Of a stretch of DNA of 36,738 nucleotides, positions 17,139-24,575 are shown one piece after another (the stretch's first letter is position 1; each line of letters opens with the position of its first letter). The stretch is from Oscillospiraceae bacterium (GTDB lineage Bacteria > Bacillota > Clostridia > Oscillospirales > Oscillospiraceae). The position numbers and the translations under genes were made by a program. Under the pieces are notes generated by a model. It made no database searches, was not told where the DNA came from, and saw only the letters and a program-made list of their open reading frames with translations. The stretch lies in NCBI GenBank assembly GCA_021201735.1, contig JAJQEJ010000075.1, positions 7,375 to 44,112 on the forward strand. The letters are read 5' to 3'.

Positions 17139-17151
17139 AGCCATTCTCCTT

Positions 17152-18252
17152 TTATTCCTTTATCGCAACCGCAAAAACGCATTCTTTCTTAAACGGATTT
17201 TCCTGCGGGCAGTCCGCACAGACGCATTTAAATGAGACCTCCGTACCGTCGAGCAGTTCTTCCAGCACCCCAGCGCAGTAGCCCATCATATAGTTGCAGA
17301 GCTTCTCCTGCTTCTTTTTCCTGTTAAAGCACAGAAAGTTCTCCCGCAGATACAGGTGCCCCTTAATCTCACCTGAGTCCGTGTCAATCTGGATATCATT
17401 GCTTACATGGCCCCAGCCAACCTGAGAATCAAACTCACACCATTTGTCAATCTTCATGCCATAGTCCATGCCTTTGTTCTCAAAATCCCACTGGCTGTTG
17501 ATTGCACTGCCGAACTTCTTTCCCCCGGCAAACCCCATGGCCCAAAGCATCGACTGGGCCAGTTCCTTGTTTCCACTCCGGTTCATCTCAACTAAAAAGG
17601 TGTCAAATAGCTGGTTGATCGTATCTACCTTAAATGAAATGTTGCGCGTCCCATCCGCGATATTAATGATAACGCCACGTTCCTTGATCAGCCGGATGTC
17701 CGCCAGTTCCTCTGATTCCACGTGTCCCCTGGCGATTGTAGGGGATTTTTCAAAGGACTCTACAATTGCCTTTTCCATATTGATATACCCCAGCGCCGCC
17801 AGCAGGTTTTTCAAATAGTTAAAAATCAATTCCGCTTCCAGTTGCCCGCAGTTTTCATCCGCGTGAACCAGCCGGTTGCGCAGGGCCACAATACTGTCAA
17901 AATTCATGGAATTTATCAGTCCCAGGTCCCTGCCGGTATACTTTGACCACTTTTGGAGCAGCTTGCTCTTGCTGAACAGGCCAACCAGTTCTCCCAGCCC
18001 AAAATCCTGAATGCCTTTTATGTTTTTGCCAATTGCCTTCTCATATTCTACCAGTTCATTGCGCTCCGCGAACGGCAACGATACCAGCGCTTCTGAATAA
18101 ATCCTGCGAAATACCACTTCAAACAGTGTACTGCATTCCTTGACCACCACCGGATACTGGCCAATTTCAAGTGATTTGGTAATAGAAGTGAGCTTATTTG
18201 AAAAATTAACCTGTTCGCCTTCATGATTGATAAGTAAAGTATCAATTTTCAT
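17152..18252 (-). CDS. HEPN-like domain fused to a V4R small-molecule sensor domain
   Basis: A 366-residue soluble protein. Residues about 20-157 are helical and contain ALRNRLVHAD, with R125 and H130 spaced as in the R-x4-H catalytic motif of HEPN ribonucleases. Residues about 200-366 resemble a V4R (4-vinyl-reductase-type) ligand-binding domain: a helical MGFAGGKKFGSA segment, then NYMMGYCAGVLEELLDGTEV and a Cys cluster (C343, C345, C348, C358) ending in CVFAV. V4R domains bind small molecules in regulators such as XylR; HEPN domains are common RNA-cutting effectors of toxin and defence systems. A ligand-controlled RNase is therefore plausible, by inference. It is the first gene of the operon behind a strong promoter, with a GAGGGG ribosome site. 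Confidence 0.72.
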   Translation of the reverse strand: MKIDTLLINHEGEQVNFSNKLTSITKSLEIGQYPVVVKECSTLFEVVFRRIYSEALVSLPFAERNELVEYEKAIGKNIKGIQDFGLGELVGLFSKSKLLQKWSKYTGRDLGLINSMNFDSIVALRNRLVHADENCGQLEAELIFNYLKNLLAALGYINMEKAIVESFEKSPTIARGHVESEELADIRLIKERGVIINIADGTRNISFKVDTINQLFDTFLVEMNRSGNKELAQSMLWAMGFAGGKKFGSAINSQWDFENKGMDYGMKIDKWCEFDSQVGWGHVSNDIQIDTDSGEIKGHLYLRENFLCFNRKKKQEKLCNYMMGYCAGVLEELLDGTEVSFKCVCADCPQENPFKKECVFAVAIKE

Positions 18253-18282
18253 AATAAAACCAACCCCTCAAAGTATATTATG

Positions 18283-18311
18283 ATTATAGAACATTTCCCA
18301 TCCTATTTCAA
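18283..18311 (-). promoter_or_regulatory. Promoter of the HEPN-V4R / asparaginase / DHH-like operon
   Basis: On the minus strand TTGAAA (18306-18311), 17-base spacer, perfect TATAAT (18283-18288). The leader to the start codon is about 25 bases. No obvious operator repeat is seen. Confidence 0.75.
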
Positions 18312-18374
18312 TGTGTTTCTACCTTGGCTTTGCCCAAACCTACCCCGTCAACCACAGAATCAAAGCAAAACCTA

Positions 18375-18411
18375 AGAGCTTGTCGCCTGCTTTGCACAGA
18401 CGACAAGCCCT
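18375..18411 (-). terminator. Terminator of the aldehyde dehydrogenase gene
   Basis: AGGGCTTGTCG pairs with CGACAAGCTCT (one G-T pair) on the minus strand, followed by a weak T-rich stretch. It separates the dehydrogenase gene from the HEPN-V4R operon. Confidence 0.7.
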
Positions 18412-18480
18412 CTCATGGGTGCAGTTCATTTTATGTTGCGTTAACAGGCTTTCGATGCATCAGCACCTATGCATAGCAGC

Positions 18481-19959
18481 TTAATAAAACCCGGTGGGAT
18501 TCTCGGACATGTTGACCATGATACTCTTCATCTGCGAATAGCTCTCCATGATCACCTTATGCGTTTCCCTGCCAATACCGGAGGTCTTGTAGCCGCCGAA
18601 GGGCGCGCCCGCCGGAATCGCGTTGTAGGTATTCACCCACATGCGGCCCGTATCAATGCTGCGGGCCACCCGCAGGGCGCGGTTAATATCCCGCGTCCAC
18701 ACCGCGCCGCCGAGGCCGTATTCGCTCTCGTTGGCAAGTGCAACGACCTCCTGCTCGTCCTTAAACCTGATCACAGAGGCGACCGGCCCAAAGATCTCCT
18801 CACGGCAGACGCGCATGTCGTTTGTGGCGTTGGTGATGAGCGTGGGGCGCATAAACGCGCCGTTTTTGAGTGCCTCCTCGTCCGCACGGGTACCGCCGCA
18901 GGCGATAATCGCGCCCTCGCGCTTGGCAATCTCCATATAGGAGAGCACCTTTTGCAGCTGGCCCTCTGAGACAAGCGATCCCATCTGTGTATCCATTTCC
19001 CACGGCAGGCCCACCTTTACCTTCTCAAACGCTTTCACCGCTTCCTCAATAAACCGGTCGTAGATATCCTCATGTACGAAGACGCGGGAACCCGCACAGC
19101 AGACCTGCCCCTGATTGAACAAAATTCCCATCTGCAGGCCATCCATCGCCAGATCCCACTGGCAGTCGGGGAAAAAGATGTTGGCGGACTTGCCGCCAAG
19201 CTCCAGTGTCGCGGGAATCAAGCGCTCCGCCGCAGCCCGCGCAACGCTATACCCCACCTCGGTGGAGCCGGTAAACGCCAGCTTGTTGAAGCCGGGGTGC
19301 TCAAGCATAAAGTTGCCCGATTTTCCGCCGGCACCCGTAATGACGTTAAATACGCCGTCCGGCACAATCCCATGTGTCAGTCGCGCGAGCTCCAGCACAC
19401 TCAGCGAGGTCATGCTGGAGGGCTTAATCACTGTGCAGCAGCCGCTTGCGAGCACGGGGGCGAGCTTCCACGCCGCCATCAGGAACGGGAAGTTCCACGG
19501 CACAATCTGCCCGACCACACCGATCGGCTCACGCAAAATGAGGCTGAGCGTGTTGTCGTCGAGCATGGTGGCGGAGCCTTCGTCTGCCAGAATTGCGCCC
19601 GCAAAATAACGGAAGTGCTTTGCCGCGAGGGGCACATCCACCGCGCTTGTCTCGCGCAGAGGTTTGCCATTTTCCAGCGACTCCACCATTGCAAAGTGCG
19701 CCGCGTTTTCATCGATCACATCGGCAATTTTCAGCAGGACGTCCGCCCGCTCACTTGCCGTACTGTGCCGCCAGGTTTGAAAGGCTTTCCGCGCCGCTTT
19801 GACCGCGTCGTCGACATCCTGCTTGGTTGCCTCGGCAATGTCTGCAAGCTTTTCGCCGTTTGCCGGACAATATGTACTCAGATGTGCCCCATCAGATGCC
19901 TGCTTCCATTGTCCGTTAATATACAGCTTATACTCCTTCTGCAGCATTGATTTATCCAT
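18481..19959 (-). CDS. NAD-dependent aldehyde dehydrogenase
   Basis: A 492-residue member of the classical aldehyde dehydrogenase superfamily, oxidising an aldehyde to the acid with NAD(P). Seen are the cofactor-binding VPWNFPF (about 153-159), FTGSTEVG (229-236), the general base E253 in LELGGKSA, and the catalytic thiol C287 in FNQGQVCCAGSR. The C-terminal SIMVNMSENPTGFY type of ending recalls ExaC/AldA-like acetaldehyde and lactaldehyde enzymes, but the substrate cannot be fixed from sequence alone. Length is normal. AAGGAG lies before the ATG. It has its own strong promoter and terminator and no functional neighbour. Confidence 0.92.
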   Translation of the reverse strand: MDKSMLQKEYKLYINGQWKQASDGAHLSTYCPANGEKLADIAEATKQDVDDAVKAARKAFQTWRHSTASERADVLLKIADVIDENAAHFAMVESLENGKPLRETSAVDVPLAAKHFRYFAGAILADEGSATMLDDNTLSLILREPIGVVGQIVPWNFPFLMAAWKLAPVLASGCCTVIKPSSMTSLSVLELARLTHGIVPDGVFNVITGAGGKSGNFMLEHPGFNKLAFTGSTEVGYSVARAAAERLIPATLELGGKSANIFFPDCQWDLAMDGLQMGILFNQGQVCCAGSRVFVHEDIYDRFIEEAVKAFEKVKVGLPWEMDTQMGSLVSEGQLQKVLSYMEIAKREGAIIACGGTRADEEALKNGAFMRPTLITNATNDMRVCREEIFGPVASVIRFKDEQEVVALANESEYGLGGAVWTRDINRALRVARSIDTGRMWVNTYNAIPAGAPFGGYKTSGIGRETHKVIMESYSQMKSIMVNMSENPTGFY

Positions 19960-20008
19960 TTCGCGTCACTCCTTATTTCTATTTTTTGTAATTCAAGTTA
20001 CTATTTAT

Positions 20009-20038
20009 ATTATAGCATTGTGTATTTTGTCATGTCAA
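20009..20038 (-). promoter_or_regulatory. Strong promoter of the aldehyde dehydrogenase gene
   Basis: On the minus strand TTGACA (20033-20038) and TATAAT (20009-20014), both perfect, with an 18-base spacer. Confidence 0.8.
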
Positions 20039-20084
20039 TGATCGATAAAATAATAACAATCCAGACAATGTGTCTAACAAAAAG

Positions 20085-20124
20085 AAACGCGGCTGTAGCA
20101 AATCAAAATACTACAACCGCGTTT
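20085..20124 (-). terminator. Terminator of the Gly/Cys-rich micro-protein gene
   Basis: AAACGCGGTTGTAG pairs with CTACAGCCGCGTTT around a 12-base loop, followed on the minus strand by CTTTTTG. Confidence 0.88.
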
Positions 20125-20148
20125 TCTATTACTATGTGCGCAATGCGT

Positions 20149-20325
20149 TTAGCAGCCACACCCGCAGCCATTGCCGCCGCAACCGCAGTTGTTGCCGCCG
20201 CAACCGCAACTATTGCCGCATCCACAGCTGTTGTTGCCCCATCCGCCGCCGCAGCAGCAAACGAGAATCAAGATGAGAATAATCCATGTACAGCCACTGC
20301 CACCAAAACCATTATTGCATCCCAT
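20149..20325 (-). CDS. Gly/Cys-rich micro-protein with one membrane helix
   Basis: 58 residues from the ATG at 20325, chosen because a strong AGGAGGT stands upstream; a longer in-frame start has none. Layout: a short Gly/Asn/Cys head (MGCNNGFGGSGC), one hydrophobic helix (TWIILILILV, about 13-22), then CCCGGGWG and a tail of repeated CGCGG/NNCGCGG units with no other side chains to speak of. Similar Cys/Gly-rich small proteins are often labelled chorion-class or YjcZ-like in Firmicutes; their function is unknown. Upstream on the minus strand, CATAATATG (20383-20391) with AC 16 bases before it resembles a sporulation sigma-E/K promoter, which would fit a spore-coat role. That is a guess. Confidence 0.75.
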   Translation of the reverse strand: MGCNNGFGGSGCTWIILILILVCCCGGGWGNNSCGCGNSCGCGGNNCGCGGNGCGCGC

Positions 20326-20488
20326 AATAAAACTACCTCCTGAATTATGATGGAAACCTGCTCTTTGGAGCGGTCTCATTTTCATATTATGCGTTCAGGA
20401 AAAATGGGTGCGGGGAATAGGATGTTTTTTTGAGAATTTTTGCTTCATGCCATCATTTGCACCTGATTTATGCGTGCATCTGGATTTT

Positions 20489-21616
20489 TTAGAATCTTGG
20501 TACCGCCACCAACGCCCGTGCGCTGTCCGCCGCTGCCGCATCCAAACCGCTCTTTTTCAGCATACCCAGTAGCGTATCTGTACCGGTTTTCATGCTGCCG
20601 TCCAATGCAAAATAGGACACATACACCATCTGGGCGCGGAGGAACGAATTCCCCTCAAGCCGCGTAACCTCTCCCTGCGTCAGCAACCCTGTCTCCTTGG
20701 CCTTTGCAAGGGACTGGTTCCAGACAAAATCAGGCTGGGCGGCGGTATCACTGTACCCCATCGCACGCAGGACAAAGGTCACATACTCCGTTGCGGTGAT
20801 GGTACCCTGCGTCGCGAAGATTTTTTCTCCCGCCGCGTTTGTCCCCGCGCCGTTGGTGTACCCTTTGGCATACGCATACGCCAGATACCGCTGGCACCAT
20901 GCAGGTGCGTCGACAAAGGGGCAGGCACCGGTATAGGCAAGCGCGGCGTCCTCCTCATGGATCAGGCGCAGGAACATCACAAGCCCCTCCGCGCGCGTGG
21001 CGCTGCGCTCCAGGTCATAGCCGGAGCCGTAGGCGGTTCCCGTACCTTTTAAGAGCCCCATCTGCGCAAGGGCGTCGGCCAGGGCGTTGTAATCGGTCTG
21101 GCTGCTGCGGGCGATGGTGTACGTTCCCTCCAGACTCAGTACCGCCGTGTCCGACGCAATGGTCAGGGATGCGGCGGTGTTCTCCGCCGCCATGTAACGG
21201 TGCGATACGGCAAGGGTACTGCCGGTAGCAGCCGTCTGCCCGTCAGTCACGTCCACAACCGCTCCGGCGGAGTAGCTCACCGAGGCATTCCCCGCCAAAA
21301 GCAACGCGGTGGAGCCGGTGGGCAGTGTTACAATATCGCCGCGTTTCAGGCGCATATCCCCCAAGCCCTCGGTACCACCAAGTTCTGCAATGGCACTCTG
21401 CGTTGTCTCCTGCATCTCCTGCAGCACCGCCTGATACGTCTCGGCGGTGGTTGCGTTGATTTTTGATTCCGCCTGCGCGAGCATGTTTGCCTGATAGGTT
21501 TCGGTGAGATATTTCAGCGCGATGAGCGGGTTCTGCCCCGTTCCGGCGCTCGCCGCCACCGCGCCCACCACAATTCCGAGCACAATCAGCAGTGCAATTG
21601 GCTTTTTTAATGTCAT
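20489..21616 (-). CDS. Secreted protein with SLH-like region
   Basis: A 375-residue exported protein. Residues 1-25 are a signal peptide (MTLKKPIALLIVLGIVVGAVAASA). Residues about 30-80 are a helical, Gln/Glu/Ala-rich stretch that could form a coiled coil. A beta-rich middle section follows (GDIVTLPTGSTALLLAGNASV). The C-terminal half shows S-layer-homology traits: LERSATRAEGLVMFLRLI, then PFVDAPAWCQRYLAYAYAKGYTNG, and a second weaker copy (ITATEYVTFVLRAMGY). SLH repeats bind secondary wall polymer, so wall attachment is likely. It is the last gene of a three-gene unit, 21 bases behind rex. Confidence 0.8.
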   Translation of the reverse strand: MTLKKPIALLIVLGIVVGAVAASAGTGQNPLIALKYLTETYQANMLAQAESKINATTAETYQAVLQEMQETTQSAIAELGGTEGLGDMRLKRGDIVTLPTGSTALLLAGNASVSYSAGAVVDVTDGQTAATGSTLAVSHRYMAAENTAASLTIASDTAVLSLEGTYTIARSSQTDYNALADALAQMGLLKGTGTAYGSGYDLERSATRAEGLVMFLRLIHEEDAALAYTGACPFVDAPAWCQRYLAYAYAKGYTNGAGTNAAGEKIFATQGTITATEYVTFVLRAMGYSDTAAQPDFVWNQSLAKAKETGLLTQGEVTRLEGNSFLRAQMVYVSYFALDGSMKTGTDTLLGMLKKSGLDAAAADSARALVAVPRF

Positions 21617-21637
21617 AATGAACCTCCTGGTTTACGG

Positions 21638-22270
21638 TCAGTCCTCGTCCCCGATCATATAGCTCAGCGCCAAGAGGCTGTCGGCAAAATGTACGTTTTC
21701 AATGACAACCCGCGGGTTGGACACGGTCAGCTCCACATTCGTAAAATTCCACAGCCCCTTCACGCCGCTGAGCGTCAGGCGCTCCGCCGTGTTTGCCGCA
21801 ACCGACCTCGGCACGGTCAAGACGCCCACGTCGGCCTTATGCTCCTGTAAATATCCGGCCATCTCATCCACATGGTAGACCGGTATCCCCGCAAGCGTCT
21901 GCCCGACGAGCGCTACATCCACATCAAATGCCGCGAGCAGGCGAAACCCGCTGCGGTCAAACTGAAAGTTTTCAATGAGCGCCCGACCCAGATTGCCCGC
22001 GCCGATCAGCACGGCGGTGTTCCCCTGCGTCATGCCTAAAATCTCCGCAATCTCCTGCCGAAGGCTTTCCACATTGTACCCGTAGCCTTGCTGCCCGAAT
22101 TCACCAAAGCAGGAGAGATCCTGCCGGATTTGCGACGCGGTCAAGTTCATAATTTTACCGAGTGCGTTGGAGGAGATGCGTTCCATACCCGATTTCTGCA
22201 GCTCAATCAAGTGGCGATAATAGCGCGGCAGCCGCCGAATCACCGCACTGGACACTTTTTGTCTTCTCAT
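21638..22270 (-). CDS. rex: Redox-sensing transcriptional repressor Rex
   Basis: A 210-residue repressor that reads the NADH/NAD ratio and controls fermentation and electron-transfer genes. Residues about 1-75 form the winged helix: VIRRLPRYYRHLIEL, then RISSNALGKIMNLTASQIRQDLSCFGEFGQQGYGYNV (an unbroken match to Rex in pattern). The Rossmann domain has AVLIGAGNLGRAL at about 85-97 and ends with the swapped helix (NVHFADSLLALSYMI). Length is typical. It sits between a patatin-like gene (24 bases upstream) and the SLH-like gene. A TTGTGA half-site at 23228-23233 overlaps the operon promoter and might be part of a degenerate Rex site. Confidence 0.95.
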   Translation of the reverse strand: MRRQKVSSAVIRRLPRYYRHLIELQKSGMERISSNALGKIMNLTASQIRQDLSCFGEFGQQGYGYNVESLRQEIAEILGMTQGNTAVLIGAGNLGRALIENFQFDRSGFRLLAAFDVDVALVGQTLAGIPVYHVDEMAGYLQEHKADVGVLTVPRSVAANTAERLTLSGVKGLWNFTNVELTVSNPRVVIENVHFADSLLALSYMIGDED

Positions 22271-22294
22271 TATAGGAAACTCCCTTTCCCGGCC

Positions 22295-23170
22295 TTACAC
22301 AGAACCCAGTTGCTGTCCAATGCCCAAAAAATCTTTGATCGTACCCATCTGCGCCAGCGTCTGGTCATACCCGTCCTGCCAGAGCGCTCGAATCTTTTCG
22401 ACGTCCCTCTCTGTCCGGGAGAAGCCCTGTGTATTCTGCGGCGCGATGAGATAGACGCGGCCTTCTTTCTCCAGCGCAAGCAGCGCTTCCCTCGACTTGT
22501 TGTATGTCTCCGCCCGCCGCCGCATCGTCTCACAGAATTTCGGATACTTTCTGTAATACAGTTCAATCAGTCGCTGTATTTTCTCCGGCTGCCGGACGTA
22601 GCTCCGTTCTCGCGTGAGGACAACCAGCACCCGGTCGCAGCCCTTTTCGAACGCGCGCACATACGGGATGGCATCTGACGCGCCGCCATCCATATAGGGC
22701 TTCCCGTCCATGAAGAATACAGGGAACAGAAACGGAAGCGCGCAGGTCGCCTGCAACAGGACGAAATGCTCATCCCGCCGGGGCACCGGGAAATACTCCG
22801 CCTCGCCCGTATCCATATTGGTCACAACCGCCTCAACTTCCCCCGGATATGCCTCGAATGTATCATAGTCAAACGGAATGAGCTCATTCGGCACCGTTTC
22901 GTACATGAATTTCAGGCCAAAGTAGCAGCGTTTGTTGTGTGGGCGGAAAAAATTGCGCTTTCCCATGTACCGCTTATCATTTCCGAAGCGCGTCAAAATC
23001 TCCAAATTGCGCTTTTGCTGTCTGGACACGTAGCTCACGCCGTAGGCGATACCGGCTGAAACGCCGTTGACATAATCGCACATAATATCCTCCGTCAGCA
23101 GTGCGTCACACACGCCGCAGGAGAAGATGGTACGAAATGCGCCGCCCTCCATTACAATCCCTGTCTTCAT
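22295..23170 (-). CDS. Patatin-like phospholipase / esterase
   Basis: About 291 residues from the ATG at 23170 (MKTGIVMEGGAFRTIF); AAGGG lies nine bases upstream and the domain begins immediately, so earlier in-frame starts are less likely. The patatin catalytic layout is complete: oxyanion motif EGGAFR, nucleophile in GVSAG, and the Asp of DGGASD. Such enzymes of the RssA/YjjU type are soluble lipid acyl hydrolases; the lipid is unknown. It is the first gene of the patatin - rex - SLH-like unit and has its own promoter. Confidence 0.9.
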   Translation of the reverse strand: MKTGIVMEGGAFRTIFSCGVCDALLTEDIMCDYVNGVSAGIAYGVSYVSRQQKRNLEILTRFGNDKRYMGKRNFFRPHNKRCYFGLKFMYETVPNELIPFDYDTFEAYPGEVEAVVTNMDTGEAEYFPVPRRDEHFVLLQATCALPFLFPVFFMDGKPYMDGGASDAIPYVRAFEKGCDRVLVVLTRERSYVRQPEKIQRLIELYYRKYPKFCETMRRRAETYNKSREALLALEKEGRVYLIAPQNTQGFSRTERDVEKIRALWQDGYDQTLAQMGTIKDFLGIGQQLGSV

Positions 23171-23214
23171 ATCTGGCATCCCTTCTTCTCTGGCCACATG
23201 TCCACTTATCCTCT

Positions 23215-23243
23215 ATTATACGATAGATTGTGAAAAACTGCAA
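23215..23243 (-). promoter_or_regulatory. Promoter of the patatin - rex - SLH-like unit
   Basis: On the minus strand TTGCAG (23238-23243), 17-base spacer, perfect TATAAT (23215-23220). A TTGTGA Rex-type half-site (plus strand, 23228-23233) falls in the spacer, which would allow autoregulation, although the second half-site is poor. Confidence 0.7.
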
Positions 23244-23265
23244 AAACTTTTCGTTGCTTTTGAAA

Positions 23266-23311
23266 AAGAAAAACGCGCTCCACCGGATCAATACGGCAGA
23301 GCGCATTTTTT
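23266..23311 (-). terminator. Terminator of the aspartokinase operon
   Basis: On the minus strand AAAAATGCGCTC pairs with GAGCGCGTTTTT around an 18-base loop; the T-tract continues with CTTTTTC. Confidence 0.85.
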
Positions 23312-23328
23312 ATTTGAAAAAACAGGCA

Positions 23329-24555
23329 TCAGCGCTCCGCATTGATCTCGCCGAAAAAACGGTCATGAATCACCTGTACAGCGCGCTCCGCATCCACCAC
23401 ATCGACCAGCACCGAAATTTTGATCTCACTCGTGGAGATCATGCTGATATTGATCCCGGCGTTATATAGCGCTTCAAACATGCCCGCTGCAACGCCGGGG
23501 TTATTGACCATACCCGCGCCGACGATGGAGATTTTCGCCACATTGTCATCCACATCAATTTTCTTAAAGTTCAGCCGCGCTGCGTGTTCCTCCAGCGCTT
23601 CCTTGGTGCGCGCCAAATCCTCTTTTTTGATGGTAAAGCTGATATCCTTGGTGTTGTCCCGCCCGATGGACTGGAGAATGATGTCCACGTTGACCTTCTC
23701 CTTCGCGAGCAGGGAAAACAGCGTAAAGGCAATTCCGGGCTGATCCGCAAGCCCAATGAGCGCCAATCTAGCTACGTTTTTATCCTTCGCCACGCCGCTT
23801 ACATGCATTTTTTCCATGTTCTTTGCAACCTCCTTGACTTTGGTGCCCGGCTTTCCAGAAAAGCTCGAGAGTACCTCCAGATTGACGTTATAGCGCTTTG
23901 CCATCTCCACCGAGCGGTTGTGGAGCACCTGGGCACCCAACGTGGCGAGCTCCAGCATCTCATCGTATGCGATTTCATCGAGCTTAAACGCGCCGGTCAC
24001 GTAGCGCGGGTCAGCAGTATAGATGCCGTCCACATCGGTGTATATCTGACAGAGGTCAGCGTGCAGCGCCGCCGCGAGCGCCACGGCGGAGGTATCCGAC
24101 CCGCCGCGCCCCAGCGTTGTGACATCGTCATACTTGTTGATGCCCTGAAAGCCGGTTACAATGACAATCGCCTTCTTATCCAGCTCTGCGAGCACCCGCT
24201 CCGGCTCAATGCGCTTGATGCGCGCGTCGCTATAGGCGGAGTTGGTGCGAAAGCCCGCCTGCCAGCCGGTCAGTGAGGTGACCGGATAACCCATCGTCTC
24301 AATTGCCATAGCGCAGAGCGCGCAGGAAATCTGCTCCCCCGTGGACAGCAGCATATCCATCTCCCGCTTGGACGCATTCGGGTTAATCTCCGCGGCCTTT
24401 TCAATCAGGTCATCTGTGGTGTCCCCCTGCGCCGATAGCACCGCAACCACGCTGTGGCCCATGCGGTAGGTCTCTGTGATAATGCGCGCTACGTTGCGGA
24501 TGCGGTCGGTGTTTGCAACGGAGGTTCCGCCGAATTTTTGCACAATAATTCCCAT
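23329..24555 (-). CDS. lysC: Aspartokinase with two C-terminal ACT domains
   Basis: A 408-residue enzyme that phosphorylates aspartate, the entry step to lysine, threonine and methionine. The kinase domain starts at once with VQKFGGTSVA (residues 5-14); GRGGSDTSAVALAAAL lies near 150, and YTDVDGIYTADPR near 175. Two ACT domains fill about residues 265-400 (ALIGLADQPGIAFTLFSLLA and VAKISIVGAGMVNNPGVAAGMFEAL) and should bind lysine and/or threonine for feedback control. It follows hom by 20 bases in one operon, so threonine control may dominate. It is the last gene before the terminator. Confidence 0.95.
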   Translation of the reverse strand: MGIIVQKFGGTSVANTDRIRNVARIITETYRMGHSVVAVLSAQGDTTDDLIEKAAEINPNASKREMDMLLSTGEQISCALCAMAIETMGYPVTSLTGWQAGFRTNSAYSDARIKRIEPERVLAELDKKAIVIVTGFQGINKYDDVTTLGRGGSDTSAVALAAALHADLCQIYTDVDGIYTADPRYVTGAFKLDEIAYDEMLELATLGAQVLHNRSVEMAKRYNVNLEVLSSFSGKPGTKVKEVAKNMEKMHVSGVAKDKNVARLALIGLADQPGIAFTLFSLLAKEKVNVDIILQSIGRDNTKDISFTIKKEDLARTKEALEEHAARLNFKKIDVDDNVAKISIVGAGMVNNPGVAAGMFEALYNAGINISMISTSEIKISVLVDVVDAERAVQVIHDRFFGEINAER

Positions 24556-24575
24556 GGGATGAAATACCTCCTATT

